Assembly (NCBI RefSeq): GCF_963678635.1
Contig: NW_026970958.1
Location: 1 to 61,101 of the forward strand
Direction: 5' to 3'
DNA: 61,101 nucleotides
Origin: Symsagittifera roscoffensis
Taxonomy: Eukaryota; Xenacoelomorpha; Acoela; Convolutidae
In this document: one piece after another, positions 21,291 through 32,979 of the stretch
Position numbering within the stretch: position 1 is the stretch's first letter
Layout: every line of letters begins with the position of its first letter
Translations under genes and position numbers: made by a program
Notes under the pieces: generated by a model
The model's database searches: none
Told to the model about the DNA's origin: nothing
Seen by the model: only the letters and a program-made list of their open reading frames with translations

Positions 21291-23592
21291 ATGAACTGCC
21301 TGGTTTTAGTGCTGGTTATTTTACATCTGTCTTCTGAATTATGGGCTATTACCTGTAATAAATCACTGGATGAGCCCTTTTATTTCAAATTTGGTCCCCA
21401 GTGCACTGATGACACTTTTCTCTCCAAGGATGTTGACCATTGCTCCGAAGAAACCCTTTCTCGAAGTTTTTCTTTCGGCAACGTCGAACGATCGACTTTG
21501 TTTGTCTGTGTGAACGGCATAATTGCTTTCGATACACCTGTGGCTAACTACTCTACAAACTACTTCGAGACTTCAAACCATGCAATGATAGCCCCATTTT
21601 TTGCCGACGTTTATTTAGTCGATAACTTCATTGACTACATGTGTGTTGACAGAACAAACTATGAGGTTGGAACAGATTCGGCTCACTGGTACGAATTTGA
21701 GCCGATCTGCGGACTTTTTCACAGCCAAGAGGAAAAAAGTTTGTATTATGGGGCAATAAGATTCCGAGGACACACTATACTTAACGAGACTCTCCGATTC
21801 CTTGTTGCTTTTCACGAGGATACAATTTTTCAACCAAACATTACCAATGTTCATTTTGACGACTATATTTCACGTTTAGTGTTTGGGCAACGCACCACAA
21901 AGTACGTGAACCTAGCTAACAATGTTTTCAAACGTGAAATGAGTGATGCGGATCTGCACAACGCGAATGCATTGATAGCAAACAATCTTTTTGGAATTAG
22001 TTTCGATTGGGGTTATGTTGTCACGTGGTACAAAGTGTTGGCGTTTCCGGGCAATTTGGACGGCTTCAATAGTTTCCAGGCAGCAATTGCTTGCGGCGTT
22101 GTATCAGAGATTTCTCAGCGGAGATGTTTCTCAATTTTCGACTTTTTTGAGCTCAAATGGGTCTACAACAATTTGCTAGAAGGATTTTCAATCAGTGGAT
22201 TCAACGGTGGAAATGGTAATTTTCATATCAAATTTTGAAACGATCCAGTTATTCATGATAGCTCACTGAACCTTTTATAAAAATTGTTCAAAAATTTACA
22301 GGTTTTTGAAGCAATTTTTTGAATGTAAAATCACCAAAAAATTTAGGTTACTGGAAAAATTTCCGCGCTGACCTATCTTCGCTTTTTAAAACAATGTTCG
22401 TCATAACTAACAATTTTCAGTTTCTAACAGAATTCTGATCAGTTTTAGGTAATCTTTACGAAGGTTTTTTGACTTCATTTTGTTTGACGTGATTTTTTAA
22501 GTGAAAAATTGAAGACCCATAATTTCAAATTGAAATAACAACACACACTTGTGACGATTTCACCTAAAATAAAAATGAATTATCTCCTGTATTTCTGTGT
22601 AGGCAAGAGATATCACCTTCCTCTTTCCGGCACTGCTGAAGCGCGAAATCTGTGGGCTTATTCAAATTTCAACATAGAAGGAATCTGGGTATTCGAACTG
22701 GTCGAAACTGACCAGGAACCCGTGACTCCTCTGGGCGAACTATCCTCAGATGACCTTGAACTTATGGGCGCTTGCTCTGGGCCGTTTGAGCCCTCTTTTG
22801 TTGAACCGAACGTAAAATCAGTGTTTAAGGTTCAAAACTGCTACTTGCCGCCCCATGATGAACTTGCTTCAAAATTAGTTCTAGATGATATTTTGTTGAA
22901 TGAGGGGATCAATTACATTAGATTGACCCAAACTCTTCAGTTCAATCATACTTTTAAGAGTAAAGGACCCGCTATTGTAAGCATCATGTTAGACGGAGTG
23001 CCTTTCATATCCCAAAAGTATATCTACGTTTACGAACTGGCACCGGCCAGTAATGCGACCATTGAAGCTACTCTTAAGGAAGAAAATCAGACTGTTCATC
23101 TTAACTTCCAAAACTGTAGCGTAACTGATGCAAACTTGACAGTCAGTTTTAAAGATGAACAAGGTACGTGTTGCTGTGATTGGAGTTAAATTAAATTTTT
23201 CAAAGGGCTGGGTAATAAATGTTTTCTGAACATTTTCAGCATGTAATAAAATGTTGAAACTCAGTTACTAAAATTTGCTGGGAAATATAATCGAAACACT
23301 TTTTATTCGACTACTCATTTTTACGCGAAGTTAAACAAAATGTGATCTTAAAATGCCCATGAACTGATTTAATTGAGGTTCAAAACATTTCTTCCATATA
23401 TTGATCCCAGCCGAAAAAAAATCTGATTCAGCTAATGATTATTTCTATTTTTGGTAAACTATTTGAAACTACCTCCTGTTACAGAAAACATAATGAGAAC
23501 TGAGAACGTGACTTTGGTGCCTGGTGACTTCTTCTATGACTACCATTACACCACCCAAGCAGGGGAACAGTGGATTGAATTCACCCGTGGCG
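21291..23592 (+). CDS. NIDO-AMOP-VWD surface protein, exons 1-3
   Basis: The 5' part of a SUSD2/mesh-like extracellular protein. These proteins act at cell surfaces and junctions. Exon 1 is 21291-22215, exon 2 is 22603-23163 and exon 3 is 23485-23592; all junctions are phase 1 (G|GTAATT, TGTAG|GC, G|GTACGT, TTACAG|AA, G|GTAAAA). I start at ATG 21291, which begins a hydrophobic signal peptide (LVLVLVILHL); a TTG nine bases upstream is not needed. The NIDO domain fills much of exon 1 and ends with the signature TWYKVLAFPGNLDGFNSFQ at about residues 245-265. Exon 2 begins with the segment that follows NIDO in this family (GTAEARNLW...GIWVFELVE) and has several N-glycosylation sites. Intron 3 holds a Polinton; the coding sequence resumes at 46002. 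Confidence 0.85.
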
Positions 23593-23623
23593 GTAAAAGT
23601 TTAAAATGTCAAGTTGTAATTTG

Positions 23624-23629
23624 GATTTC
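23624..23629. repeat. Polinton target-site duplication, left
   Basis: GATTTC directly before the left terminal repeat, 31 bp after the exon 3 splice donor. The identical hexamer follows the right end at 45822-45827. Six base pairs is the known Polinton/Maverick duplication size. Confidence 0.85.
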
Positions 23630-23850
23630 AGTAAAATAGTAAAAGTGGCTAGGAAAATGACCACTTTTAACCCCCCCCCCCAAAAAAAATTCGGTGTGCC
23701 GTTGTACTTACCACTTTTAACCCCCAAAGGGGTTAAAGCCCCTACTTTTTCGGGCACGCATGTTTTAAGGGCGGTTAAAATTGGTAATTTTCCAGCCACT
23801 TTATGGAAACGGGAAAGGAATTAAGTTTTGGTTGGTGCATGTTTTCCCTT
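23630..23850. repeat. Polinton terminal inverted repeat, left
   Basis: Begins AGTAAAATAGTAAAAGTGG and pairs with the right terminus over about 220 bp, ending in GTTTTCCCTT. It contains a C-homopolymer and two 'ccacttttaaccc' blocks. Polintons typically begin with AG, as here. Confidence 0.9.
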
Positions 23851-24106
23851 TGACTTTGACAGTTCAAATTTTACTGCGCTCATTATATTGTGGATTATTT
23901 TGTAATCTTTATCGCCACGTGTGGAATTAAATAAAATGCTGTGATATTGGTAAGTTTATATTGTTGTTTTGAATACCCCCTCCCCCCTCACGATTAGAGT
24001 TGTTGATTATTTCACTTTTCGGTCAAAAGAACAATTTTGAAAAGCTTTATTTCCTGAATGAAAAGTACTATAAAGCTAATCATTTACATTTATAATCAGA
24101 AGTTAT

Positions 24107-27100
24107 TTAATCAGAATCGTCTAATATAATAGCACGTCGATTTAAGCACCGCCGTTTAGGTGGTCTAATTTCTTCCCGCTCGTTTTCTTCTCGAGCTTCA
24201 TTGTCCAAATAGGGGCAGTTGTATGCTGCTGGTTCTGACTAATTTTGCCCACTTAGCTGGTCGACATCTACCAAATCCTGTTCTAGCTCTTGATCAGTGT
24301 ATGTGGGTTGGTTGAACCCCATATCTGGTGGAGTAAAAATATCCACGTAATAACCGCCCTGCGCTTCTATAGCTTCAGCCAAATCCTCCCCACTTCCGTT
24401 ATCGGTGGGAGTGGGGACCACGGCGTCGTCTACGTCGTATTCTCCCCAGTCCATGGTGCGCCCAATTTCTCTTATGAACATATCCTCGCGCAAACGTTTA
24501 TGTCCGAAAGGACTAGTAGTTACTCTGTCTGCATGTATATAGCGCTTATTGTCAAATGCGCTCAGGGAAATTTTGTTCGTTATTATGGTTTGTAAATTGT
24601 GATTACAGGAATTTATCCTCACATTTTCTGACCGGACCAGCGAACAGTAAGTCAAAGTTTCTTTGTATTTGTTATGGGTTAGCTCCCTTTTTGCATATTT
24701 AGCTATCCCCTTCACGCTTTTTTTATCCATGTCTGAAACAAAAATACAATCGATTTACTTCAAATTTTTAACAGTTTTTTCCCTTTTCCACATAAATACC
24801 TCCCTTCCCCCTCCCCCAACCCTCACTACATAATCATATGATTTGTTTTTGTTGCCCTTTTCTAAAATGGTAATTGCAAAATGGTAAAAGAAAAGAAAAA
24901 GAAACTTACTGGAAGAGATAATGCTGTACAGTTTGGGTTTTAGTCCGACGTACTCCTGTATGATCTCCCCAGCAAACTCGTCCTTGAATTTGAGGGTAAC
25001 GCGCAAATTCTTGTCGGTGTAGAGGGGGTGGGTGGCTGGTAGATTTGAAAAGTCAAAATGATTTCGCAGTTCATGGTTTTTCTCAATTTCATTGTAGAGA
25101 TCTTTGCTGCGGATTTCATACAAGAACGAATCAGTGTCCGAATATAAAAGAGTTGCGTCAAAATTTTTCTTGATTATGTTGTAATGGAACTGGAACATGT
25201 AAAATTTTGCCAAATCTAGTATCGTTGCACCAACAATTGTGGGCTTATCCCATTTAATGTTCACAGGTTTTGAGGTTACAGATACCAAGTGTTGGTCAAT
25301 ATTTTCTATACTGCTAAATCTTTTTTTCCTTGATAAATTTTGCAGTTCTTCAGCATTGCGAACAATATCTACAATAAGTCGATTCTTTTTTGATTCGCAG
25401 AATTTTCCAAACGCACTATTTATTATTTGCTTGAAGAAATCTTGTTCAAACTTGGTAGTAGCTTTTTTTCGGAGCTCAGTGTTCAACTGAACATATGGTG
25501 CAATAAATTTTTCTTGTCTAAACTGCAGTACTCGATTAATTTTTTCAATTTTCAAACCAAGTTTGACATAGAGCTGAAGTGTTAGGTAGTGTACAGTTTA
25601 GTTTTTCTTTGGAAAGAAGTTTTGTATGAGCTTTGGCGTAGTGCCCACTTTATCCGAAATGTTCATTTTTTTCAACATGTCCAATTTCAGCTCACTGAGC
25701 CACATTTTGGACACAACTTTTTTTGTTGGGGCGAGTGGGTAATCCGAATGTGCATCATGCAAATGATCGGGGTATAAAAGATCAACGTCCAAAATGTATC
25801 CATTTCGGATTCTCTGCTCGTGTTGAGCATTTCGGCTATAGTTACTTGGTCATTAAACTTGAATGAGTTAAGTGGAAGAGGAAATTTCTCCATAGTCCCG
25901 CCATATAAATTGTTCGCGTCTATCATGAAGAGGAAAGTGTTAGGCTGTTTAGGGTCTTAATTTTTCACAAATTTATTGTTGGCGGAAACAAGTCTTTTTT
26001 CAAACACACTTGCAATGCCCCCCCTGATCAGGTTTTCTGCCATATCGAAGTGCTCCCTATTAGTGAAGAAATGGAGGTCAGCCTTGCATGTTCGCAAAAA
26101 TGCATCCCCTGAGAGATTGCTAACCGTGAAATATTGAGCACAATCTAGCTTATATGTTTCGTAACACACTCGTCTAAACTCTTCAAAAACGCATGCAAGA
26201 ATCAAGGTATCAGTCGTTAGATACAAATCGCTGTATTCGCCCAAAGTCTGACAACCGAAACGAGTGTACACTAACCATGCATGTTGGTATTCTTTTTCAC
26301 TGACACTAACAACACCTCCTTGCAGCGTGTTGGTCCACTTGTCGCGTGCAGGTAGTCCATCTTCTGTGTATCTTGCATGACTGTCAACATACGAGTAGGG
26401 GAAGTAGCCTTTTTGTCGAATCAATGCTTTATCTTCTTCCGGTCGGGTAGCAAAGTGGTTATTGAGATATATGAACTTTTCCACGGGTAGATTTCGAGCT
26501 AGCTCATCTAGTGAGCTGTTCAGAAATTTACAACTGTCCACAAAACGGATTTCTACGTAAACATGTTGGACATTTCCTTTTTCGTTAGTGTACGATCTAA
26601 TCCACACTTTCATTGTAACTGAAATAAATTTTTCGTCATTGAGAGGAATGACCGAAAAGTTGTATCTGGTGTTGGTATCTTGCAGACTCTTCAGTACATG
26701 GTGCAAATCATAATTCTGGAGATTGTGGGCAAAGACAGGGGTGAATTGTATGGTACGTCTCAGGAAGTTGCATTTGTTGTGAGCCCATCCGAGGAATGAT
26801 CCATCGAAATGATTATGGTCCAAAACTTTCGCGTTAGTTTCAGAGAATTCCTCATCGCAAATCCAGCATTTGTCACTGTCTTCAAGAATAGTGGTGCTTC
26901 CGAGGTAGTTCGGGTATCGTCGTTTTTTATTATGAAAGTCACGCGCCAATACTTCCAGCATTCGAACGAACTTAGTTATGGCGTCCACTCCTCGATGAAG
27001 TGAAAAAAACGCCGGTTTCGGGTTTCCAGCTTCCACAACGACAAGGCAAAAACTGCTGGGCTTATGTTTTTCAATCACGGTTGTGCTCGAGCAGGTAGGA

Positions 27101-28664
27101 TTATTTCTCACTGTCTCCACCTTCTCCAGCACAGACTCCAAATCAAAGTAAACCGCGAATGGGCTATAGCTTCGAGCACCGATGTTTTTGAAGCCTACAC
27201 TGCTCTTGTCAACATTTGGCATGGTAACGATTGCTGGTTCGTTCCCCATGCACATTAACTGGTGGCGCTCAAGTCGTTCCTCAGATGAACACCGGTGGAA
27301 GCAATTTCGGCACAGCATGTTTCTCGATCTCAGTTTTCTTTTTTGCATTTTGCTCACTAGCTTGTTCATGTCTTTTATCGCGACGTAGTGATGCGTTCCC
27401 ATATCGTTTAGAAGCAGCAAATCCACAACAAAATTAGTCTGATATTTTGACACTCTCAGGGGTAGAAGAGTCTTTTCATTGTACCTAGAGAAAAATTTTG
27501 AATGATATTTTTATACTAGTTTTTAATGTCATCATAATAATAATTCTTCAACGAATGTGTAGCCAACTATTTGTTCTGATGTGCTTAGATAAAGCTGCAC
27601 ACCAATTAAAAAAGATTTGATTAAAACTGCAACTAACCTGAAGACATTCACTTGCACTTCATTCAAAATTTCGAAGCGTGCAATAGCCGGTAGTCCCATT
27701 GGGTACACAAAATCACCAGTTGGCTCGTGCGCTCTTGAGTTTCTGCGATAATCATAGAAGATCGCTTTCTCCTCCTCTTTACTCTGCATCGTACAAAGAG
27801 TAAGCGGGATATTGTTCTGCCGATGATACTCAGCAACGAAGCAGTACTCAAAGCATCTATCGTCTTCATAATTGCGAATATTCAACAAGAAGCGTTTGAG
27901 TTTCAGTAGATCGGCCTGGTAGTGGCAAATACGATGAACCCCTGATCGGTGCAGACTTCACCATTTTTAGGACAATCTTATCAATCCTGCGGATTCTCCA
28001 GCCGCTACCATGAGACGCATATTGATGGATAGTAGACAGTATTTGGTCTACGCAATCATAGAATTGGTCCTGGGTCCATCCTTGAACGTCTACAGCAAGC
28101 ATTTTGCAATTGGCGAAGATGGTTATTACTTCTTCTGTGCCATCTGCTTTTTCTTTTTCAAGAGTTACTTCTGCCGACAATTGAGCTTTCTGAGGCTCAT
28201 ACATAGTATTTTGAAGTATCAGCTCTTCGATTTCGTCTCTCTTGGTCACGAATAGCGCTAGTAGGTCCACTTCCGTTTCCATCGGCACTTTATCGTTTGT
28301 CCTGATTGCTCGATCAAAAGCTGTCTCAGGCTGTATAGAAGTGAAGATTTCTCGGCTCACATCCCATGCTGGCAGACCGTGTTCGTTTAGCATATGCGCA
28401 GCATATGCGCGATCATTTTGGAACACATTCATGTCGTAGAGACAAATTCTTCTTTTTGCCTTTCATCGATTGTTTTGTGACGCTCCACCACATGTTCCCA
28501 AATGACACGAAGTGACTTATCCTCTAGTTAAACACAGTGACCACAGATGTAGTCGGTTTTCACAGGATCAATCTTGTGAACAGCCATTAGATGTTTTTTG
28601 AGGCTTCGCCGGTCACTCAGAGTTTTTTTTGGCAGAGATTACAAGGTACGACTTTTGTAGACAT
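24107..28664 (-). pseudogene. polB: Polinton protein-primed DNA polymerase B (disrupted)
   Basis: Family role: copies the element with a protein primer. Seen in order: remnants of N-terminal C2H2 fingers (28664-28430); an exon to 27638; a 153-bp intron (27485-27637, AG|GTTAGT...CTCTAG); a long exon with exonuclease motifs FDLES, NLQNYD and YSDLYLTTD plus an HNH-like CWIC...DHNH...CN insert; palm motifs DANNLYG, INSAFGKF and YSDTDS; a second intron (24733-24909, A|GTAAGT...TTTCAG); and a C-terminal exon. Breaks: a 1-nt shift in the A/T run at 28623-28630, TAA 28528-28530, shifts near 28440-28480, 27890-27930 and 25800-25820, TAA 25957-25959, TAA 25598-25600 and TAG 24239-24241. After the last, the frame stays open for 43 codons to TAA 24107. 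Catalytic motifs themselves are preserved. Confidence 0.9.
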
Positions 28665-30163
28665 TGCGAGGTGGTTGTTTTTTGAGAATTTTGATATTTC
28701 GGAAAGCTAGGTTCAAATAAAGCAGATACTGGTTTACAAGTCAAAAGATTTCAAGTGATTTTCCGTTTGTTTTACGACTGCGATTAAATCTGTTTAGATT
28801 TTCAAACTTTTTCTATCGTTTGCTTAATTGCCAAACTAGGAGTGGTTTCCTAAGGTGGAGCTTAGATTAATAAAATCGAGAGGGTGCGCCCAAATTGCTC
28901 ACAAATACATCAAAGAAAACAATTTTAGCTCATAATATAAACCTATAAAATAGTCTCATAAATCAACCAAATTTTCTGAATTAACCACAAAGTTCCTAAA
29001 CAAGTTGTGTAGCTTCAAACAATTCATCGGCACTCAATTCAAAAAGACCTCACCCGAGTAGACCTAAACCCAATAGAGTGAAATGAAAGCCTAACACCGA
29101 ATGTAGTTAATCATCAATTGAGCTGTCAAAGAAATGATAAAGCTTCATATCATGAAATTTTTAAAAATTAAAAAATAGGAATTTTTCATGTCAAACTTCT
29201 GAAAATCGAAAAAACCAAACAGGTCAATTTATTCTTTTTTGATTTTTTCTTGTTTTTATTAAATTCATTCGGTGTATATGATCACTGATTCAGGTATCTG
29301 TTAGGTCCTTTGCAGTGTTTCAGCTTTTACTTTAAAAGGTGGTTTCCACTGCAGGGTGTTGAGGACCATTGGCTCAGTGGATATGCAGTCCTTTCAAAAA
29401 CCACCAAATATCTTTTGAAAAATGGCCGCCTAGACTCGAAAACGGCGGCTACGCTTTGTTTTCGACCACGCTGAGTCTAAAAAAATTGCTTTCATCCATT
29501 TCTGAGCACGGCTTCATAGTGAACGACACTTAGCCAACGATGAATTTTCATGAATTTCGATTTTCTCAAAAATAACATTTCAAAAAGCGTTGTATCAAGG
29601 CACTGTGGGTTTCATCAGCCGTAAAACCTTTATAGCAACAGTATGATTTAAAGTTGCAGTTCACGAAATCAATTTTTGGCAATTTTTGGATAAAAAAAAA
29701 CGAAATTTTGCATACTTTTTCTGGTTTCGGTTTTGAACAGAAATAACATGTTAGGTGTTACATATACAGGCAAACTTTCATTAGCTAAGTTGATCACCTA
29801 CTACTGGTCGAAACCAGAGGATATTTTTTGATACCACTATTTGTTTCAAACAAAATTTTGAAACTCCTAATTTTTTTTTCAAAAACAACAAATTTAAAAT
29901 ATGTTTCTTTTTGTTTAGTTTTATTCGTTCAAAGATTTCTGAAAAAAAAGTTAGAGAGCAAACATTAAATTAGAAAAATCAAAAACAAAACGTAAACAAA
30001 GATTCAGCCACAATAATAAAAAAAACTTATCAAACTAAATAATAAACCCCCAAACTGGTGCACTCTCGGTGGAAACAAAGTTTTTTGAGTTTTCAGAGAT
30101 CTCTAAATTGCAGTTTGCGTTTTTTCGGCGCAAAGCAAGCATTGATAGGCGGAGTCTCAGCTA
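28665..30163. other. Polinton non-coding stretch
   Basis: About 1.5 kb between polymerase and the next gene with no supported frame. It includes short A- and T-runs and a weak tRNA-like patch near 29370-29450 that I do not call. Confidence 0.4.
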
Positions 30164-30757
30164 CTAAGTTTGGTGCAGTGGGACTTTGCCGGAAGAAGAA
30201 GCAGAAGAAGTTTGCTGCTGCTGTTGTTGAGTGATTGGAAAAATATCCGGTTTTATGGTGGTTTTGGGCGTCTGCTGGTCCTCATCTTTTTTTTCTGTTG
30301 AATCTGGTGATTCAATCGACTAAACGTTCCAGTAGTTTTCTCGCTCTGCTAAATCTCTAATGGATCCTTCCTGATTTTCGTAAAAGGGGATCGATTGGCA
30401 ATCGTAGTTAAACAGTATTTTTCTCGGTGAACGATCAAGGCAAGTAGGGTCTTGAATATCTGTGCGCTTCAGCGCAGGATACGATTCAGTCACGCAACAA
30501 CTCTCGTAGACCTGTTTTCTGCTTTAAATGAGGATACCAATTTGATCTAGCAAATAGTTGGGTAACATCATATGGTTTTTAGTGACCCATTCATCGAATT
30601 CTCTGCTTCCTGGATCAAGATCGTTCAAAGGACTTGCGTTTCGATGACGCATTTTCCGTTCCTGTTGAACCACTACGATAGAATCTCTGGTATAAGTTTG
30701 GTACAATATAGCTCTTTCAAGAGAATTAATTGAAATAATTTGCAGTGGAGTTGCCAT
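30164..30757 (-). pseudogene. Polinton accessory ORF with two in-frame stops
   Basis: One reading frame of 197 codons from ATG 30757 to TAG 30164-30166, interrupted only by TAA 30524-30526 and TAG 30320-30322. The sequence on both sides has normal protein composition (for example REFDEWVTKNHMMLPNYLLD before, KRTDIQDPTCLDRSP between). It ends in a low-complexity tail rich in Q and S. No domain recognised. Because frame is kept through both stops, I read this as one gene with nonsense changes rather than three small genes. Confidence 0.5.
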
Positions 30758-30973
30758 CGTTGAAAATTTTGTTTTGTTTGATTTTGAGAGATTGAATAAA
30801 ATTAGTGAGTAGATTTAGTTTGACGTACCACTTTTAGTTTTTTATTGCTGGTGGTCTAAGTTTTAACAAATTACCATAAATCGGGTTTTGTAAAATTTTA
30901 ATATGTTTTCAGGGCTTTTGCAATTAAAGTTGAAATGTGATCGCTTTGAAAATCTATACTTCAAAGAAACAGC

Positions 30974-31126
30974 ATGGCGCCTTTTAATGATACCCTAAGC
31001 ACAAATGACAGAAGTTTTACACTTCAAAGAGATAACAGGCATGCCGCCAGGGTAAAACCGTTGAGATTTATGAGCTATAACGGGAATTTGCCAGACAGAT
31101 TTGACATGTATAACTTAAACTCATAA
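30974..31126 (+). CDS. Polinton plus-strand small ORF
   Basis: Fifty codons from ATG 30974, beginning MAPFNDTLSTNDRSF and ending at TAA. It is the first of a short plus-strand gene cluster between the polymerase and protease genes. No family recognised. It could be a stand-alone small protein or the 5' part of a decayed longer gene. Confidence 0.35.
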   Translation: MAPFNDTLSTNDRSFTLQRDNRHAARVKPLRFMSYNGNLPDRFDMYNLNS

Positions 31127-31278
31127 ATTTCCAACTGCAAGCAAATTAAAAGTCCCCAATGAAGCTAAAGGAATACCGTAAAAGAAATCGCCCGAGTTAA
31201 GCTATTCACCGGCTGGGTAAATCATTCTTAAATTGTCTCTTGACTGATACGGTTGAATAAAATTACCGCTACCCAACT

Positions 31279-31664
31279 ATGTACACGCTTGAAAGTGATA
31301 CTAACTTTTTTGATGACTTTCGTATATTTCTTCAGGAGAAAAACGTATAGTCAGAGTTGGAGCAAAAACATTCGAAAAAACAGGTACCTGTATTACTCTT
31401 AAATTGTAGAAGAAAACTGACAAAGAAGTGTTCAAAATGTATCAAGCAGTTACTTTGACGGCGAAAGAATTTGATTCAAAAGTAAAAAAAATGATTAAAG
31501 CACCAACTGGTGAAAAGATTTCAACTTCCACAACAGGAAACGATAAACCTCAAAAACGACGATATAAATCAAAACGATCGGTTTACTCCGAAAAAGACTG
31601 TAACAGTGAAAACGGAGACGATGATGAAGAAGATTATTCCAACAAAAAATGTCGGGTGGCTTGA
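31279..31664 (+). pseudogene. Polinton plus-strand gene, possibly PC4-like DNA-binding protein
   Basis: An ATG at 31279 opens MYTLESDTNFFDDFR. The frame then shifts near 31320-31340 into a continuous frame to TGA 31662-31664, with one TAG near 31408. The second part reads like the PC4/p15 transcription-cofactor fold: a basic strand pair (RIVRVGAKTF, then GTCITL), then YQAVTLTAKEFDSKVKKMI, similar to the family's 'GxxLTxxEWxxLKxLI' ending. A lysine-rich then acidic tail (DDDEED) follows. The PC4 assignment is an inference from pattern only. Confidence 0.35.
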
Positions 31665-31708
31665 GCAAATTGAAAAAAAAAACCCAGTTTCATTTATTTA
31701 TTATCAGA

Positions 31709-32337
31709 ATGGTTGAAGCAATGTATGAACAATCGCCGGAATACTTTAAACAATTTCGGAAAAACTTTAAATTTTTTTTCTGAACAATGAACCCGACGTC
31801 TCTGACCTTCCTTCTAATACAAACTTTGCATTTGCAGTCCATTCAAATCAGAACGAATTTTGTTCCCAATCTCCTGCCAATGGTCACCCACATTACCACG
31901 TTCTTATCGAAGTTACAAAATAATGCACTGAAGCAGTTAACAAGATGACCTTAAAATATTTTATTGTGCCTTGCCTCCTTTCATCCTTTAAATGTTTGAT
32001 TATGCGGTGCAGCAAATATCATCTATCAGGACCACTGATGGAAAAATTGAAATTGGCTGTTAACTACAATTCGACTAACAACCTTGACACCGCCGGAGTT
32101 TCTTTGCGAAAACCATTGCCGCAGATTTGCTTTGCATCACAAATTCGATCCATTCAAACTCAAACTGATCTAATTACTAATGTAACCATTGAACGTTTTA
32201 TTCGAATTTTGAATGGGGAAAATGCTGCTGAATTTTCAAAAATCTTTGATATTATTTTGAGTGGGTATGGTCGATTAGAGATTGATTCAAATGCTTTGTT
32301 TGTTAAGTTTATAATGGAGAAGAAATACAATTTTTGA
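31709..32337 (+). pseudogene. Polinton plus-strand gene with HUH-like motif
   Basis: ATG 31709 starts MVEAMYEQSPEYFK. A T-run near 31772-31780 shifts frame; the new frame continues to TGA 32335-32337 with a single TAA at 31921-31923. Before that TAA is GHPHYHVLIEV (31882-31914), resembling the HxH metal-binding motif of HUH replication nucleases, with aromatic and aliphatic residues following as in that family. The 130-codon 3' part is otherwise unrecognised. HUH identity is tentative: no YxxK motif is obvious. Confidence 0.35.
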
Positions 32338-32446
32338 AAAATATTTGTGAGATAATTCAAGCGGTATGTGTTCTAGCAACCATAAAACATGTTTTTTTTT
32401 TAAAATCAATTATAAATCATTAAAGAATCGCAACAGTATCACAAAT

Positions 32447-32884
32447 TTATAACTTCATATGTTTAGCAAAACGCATCATGTCATGGTCTTTAACCTTGAA
32501 ACCTATAGAAAATTTAAATGAAATTATAACATGAGCAACATAAATACAATAAAGTCCGCACAAGACCGAGTTAGCTGATTGGATTGGCTTATTCATCAGT
32601 ATTTGGTTTCCCTCATGGATAGAACGTCTCATATTTTTGTATACATGTGGATAGTTGTGTAGGCTTCGTACAAGAGGATCTGCAAAAAAGATTTGACCAC
32701 CAGCTTGAGCAAACAGTAACCAAGGAGTTCCTGGCTGGTCTGAGTTTGATGCGTTGACTATCATGAAACTATTGTCACGTTTCAATATTGTATTAAATGC
32801 TAAGTTACCGGGAAAAATGCCGCGAAATCGATGTTTCAAATGTTTGCATCGGTTAATAAGCTCAATAATCTGCAAATTGTCCAT
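32447..32884 (-). CDS. adenain-like cysteine protease, active-site His replaced
   Basis: Polintons use an adenovirus-type protease to mature virion proteins. This 145-residue intact frame matches the family in length and order: the segment before the catalytic dyad (SNSDQPGTPW), the acidic region FFADPL (D69), and NKPIQS...LCGLYC with the oxyanion glutamine Q102 and nucleophile C109. The position of the catalytic histidine is occupied by proline (P54, codon 32723-32725), so the product should lack activity although the frame is open. It sits between the plus-strand cluster and the capsid gene. Confidence 0.85.
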   Translation of the reverse strand: MDNLQIIELINRCKHLKHRFRGIFPGNLAFNTILKRDNSFMIVNASNSDQPGTPWLLFAQAGGQIFFADPLVRSLHNYPHVYKNMRRSIHEGNQILMNKPIQSANSVLCGLYCIYVAHVIISFKFSIGFKVKDHDMMRFAKHMKL

Positions 32885-32979
32885 TTTTTCCCCGATTCAA
32901 TTCATTAGAGTATTTTTAGCTATTTTTCTATCGCAACGCACGTAAACTGTTGATGCACGCTCTCCCACGAAAAGTAACT

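Noticed and set aside
24107-28664. An altered genetic code (TAA or TAG read as an amino acid) to explain in-frame stops in the Polinton
   Set aside because: Host genes end in TAA, TAG and TGA normally, the polymerase also has several frameshifts, and the integrase stops differ between duplicate copies. Ordinary decay explains all of this.
29370-29450. tRNA or tRNA-derived SINE (TGGCTCAGTGG looks like an A box)
   Set aside because: The B-box match is poor and no cloverleaf or acceptor stem can be drawn.
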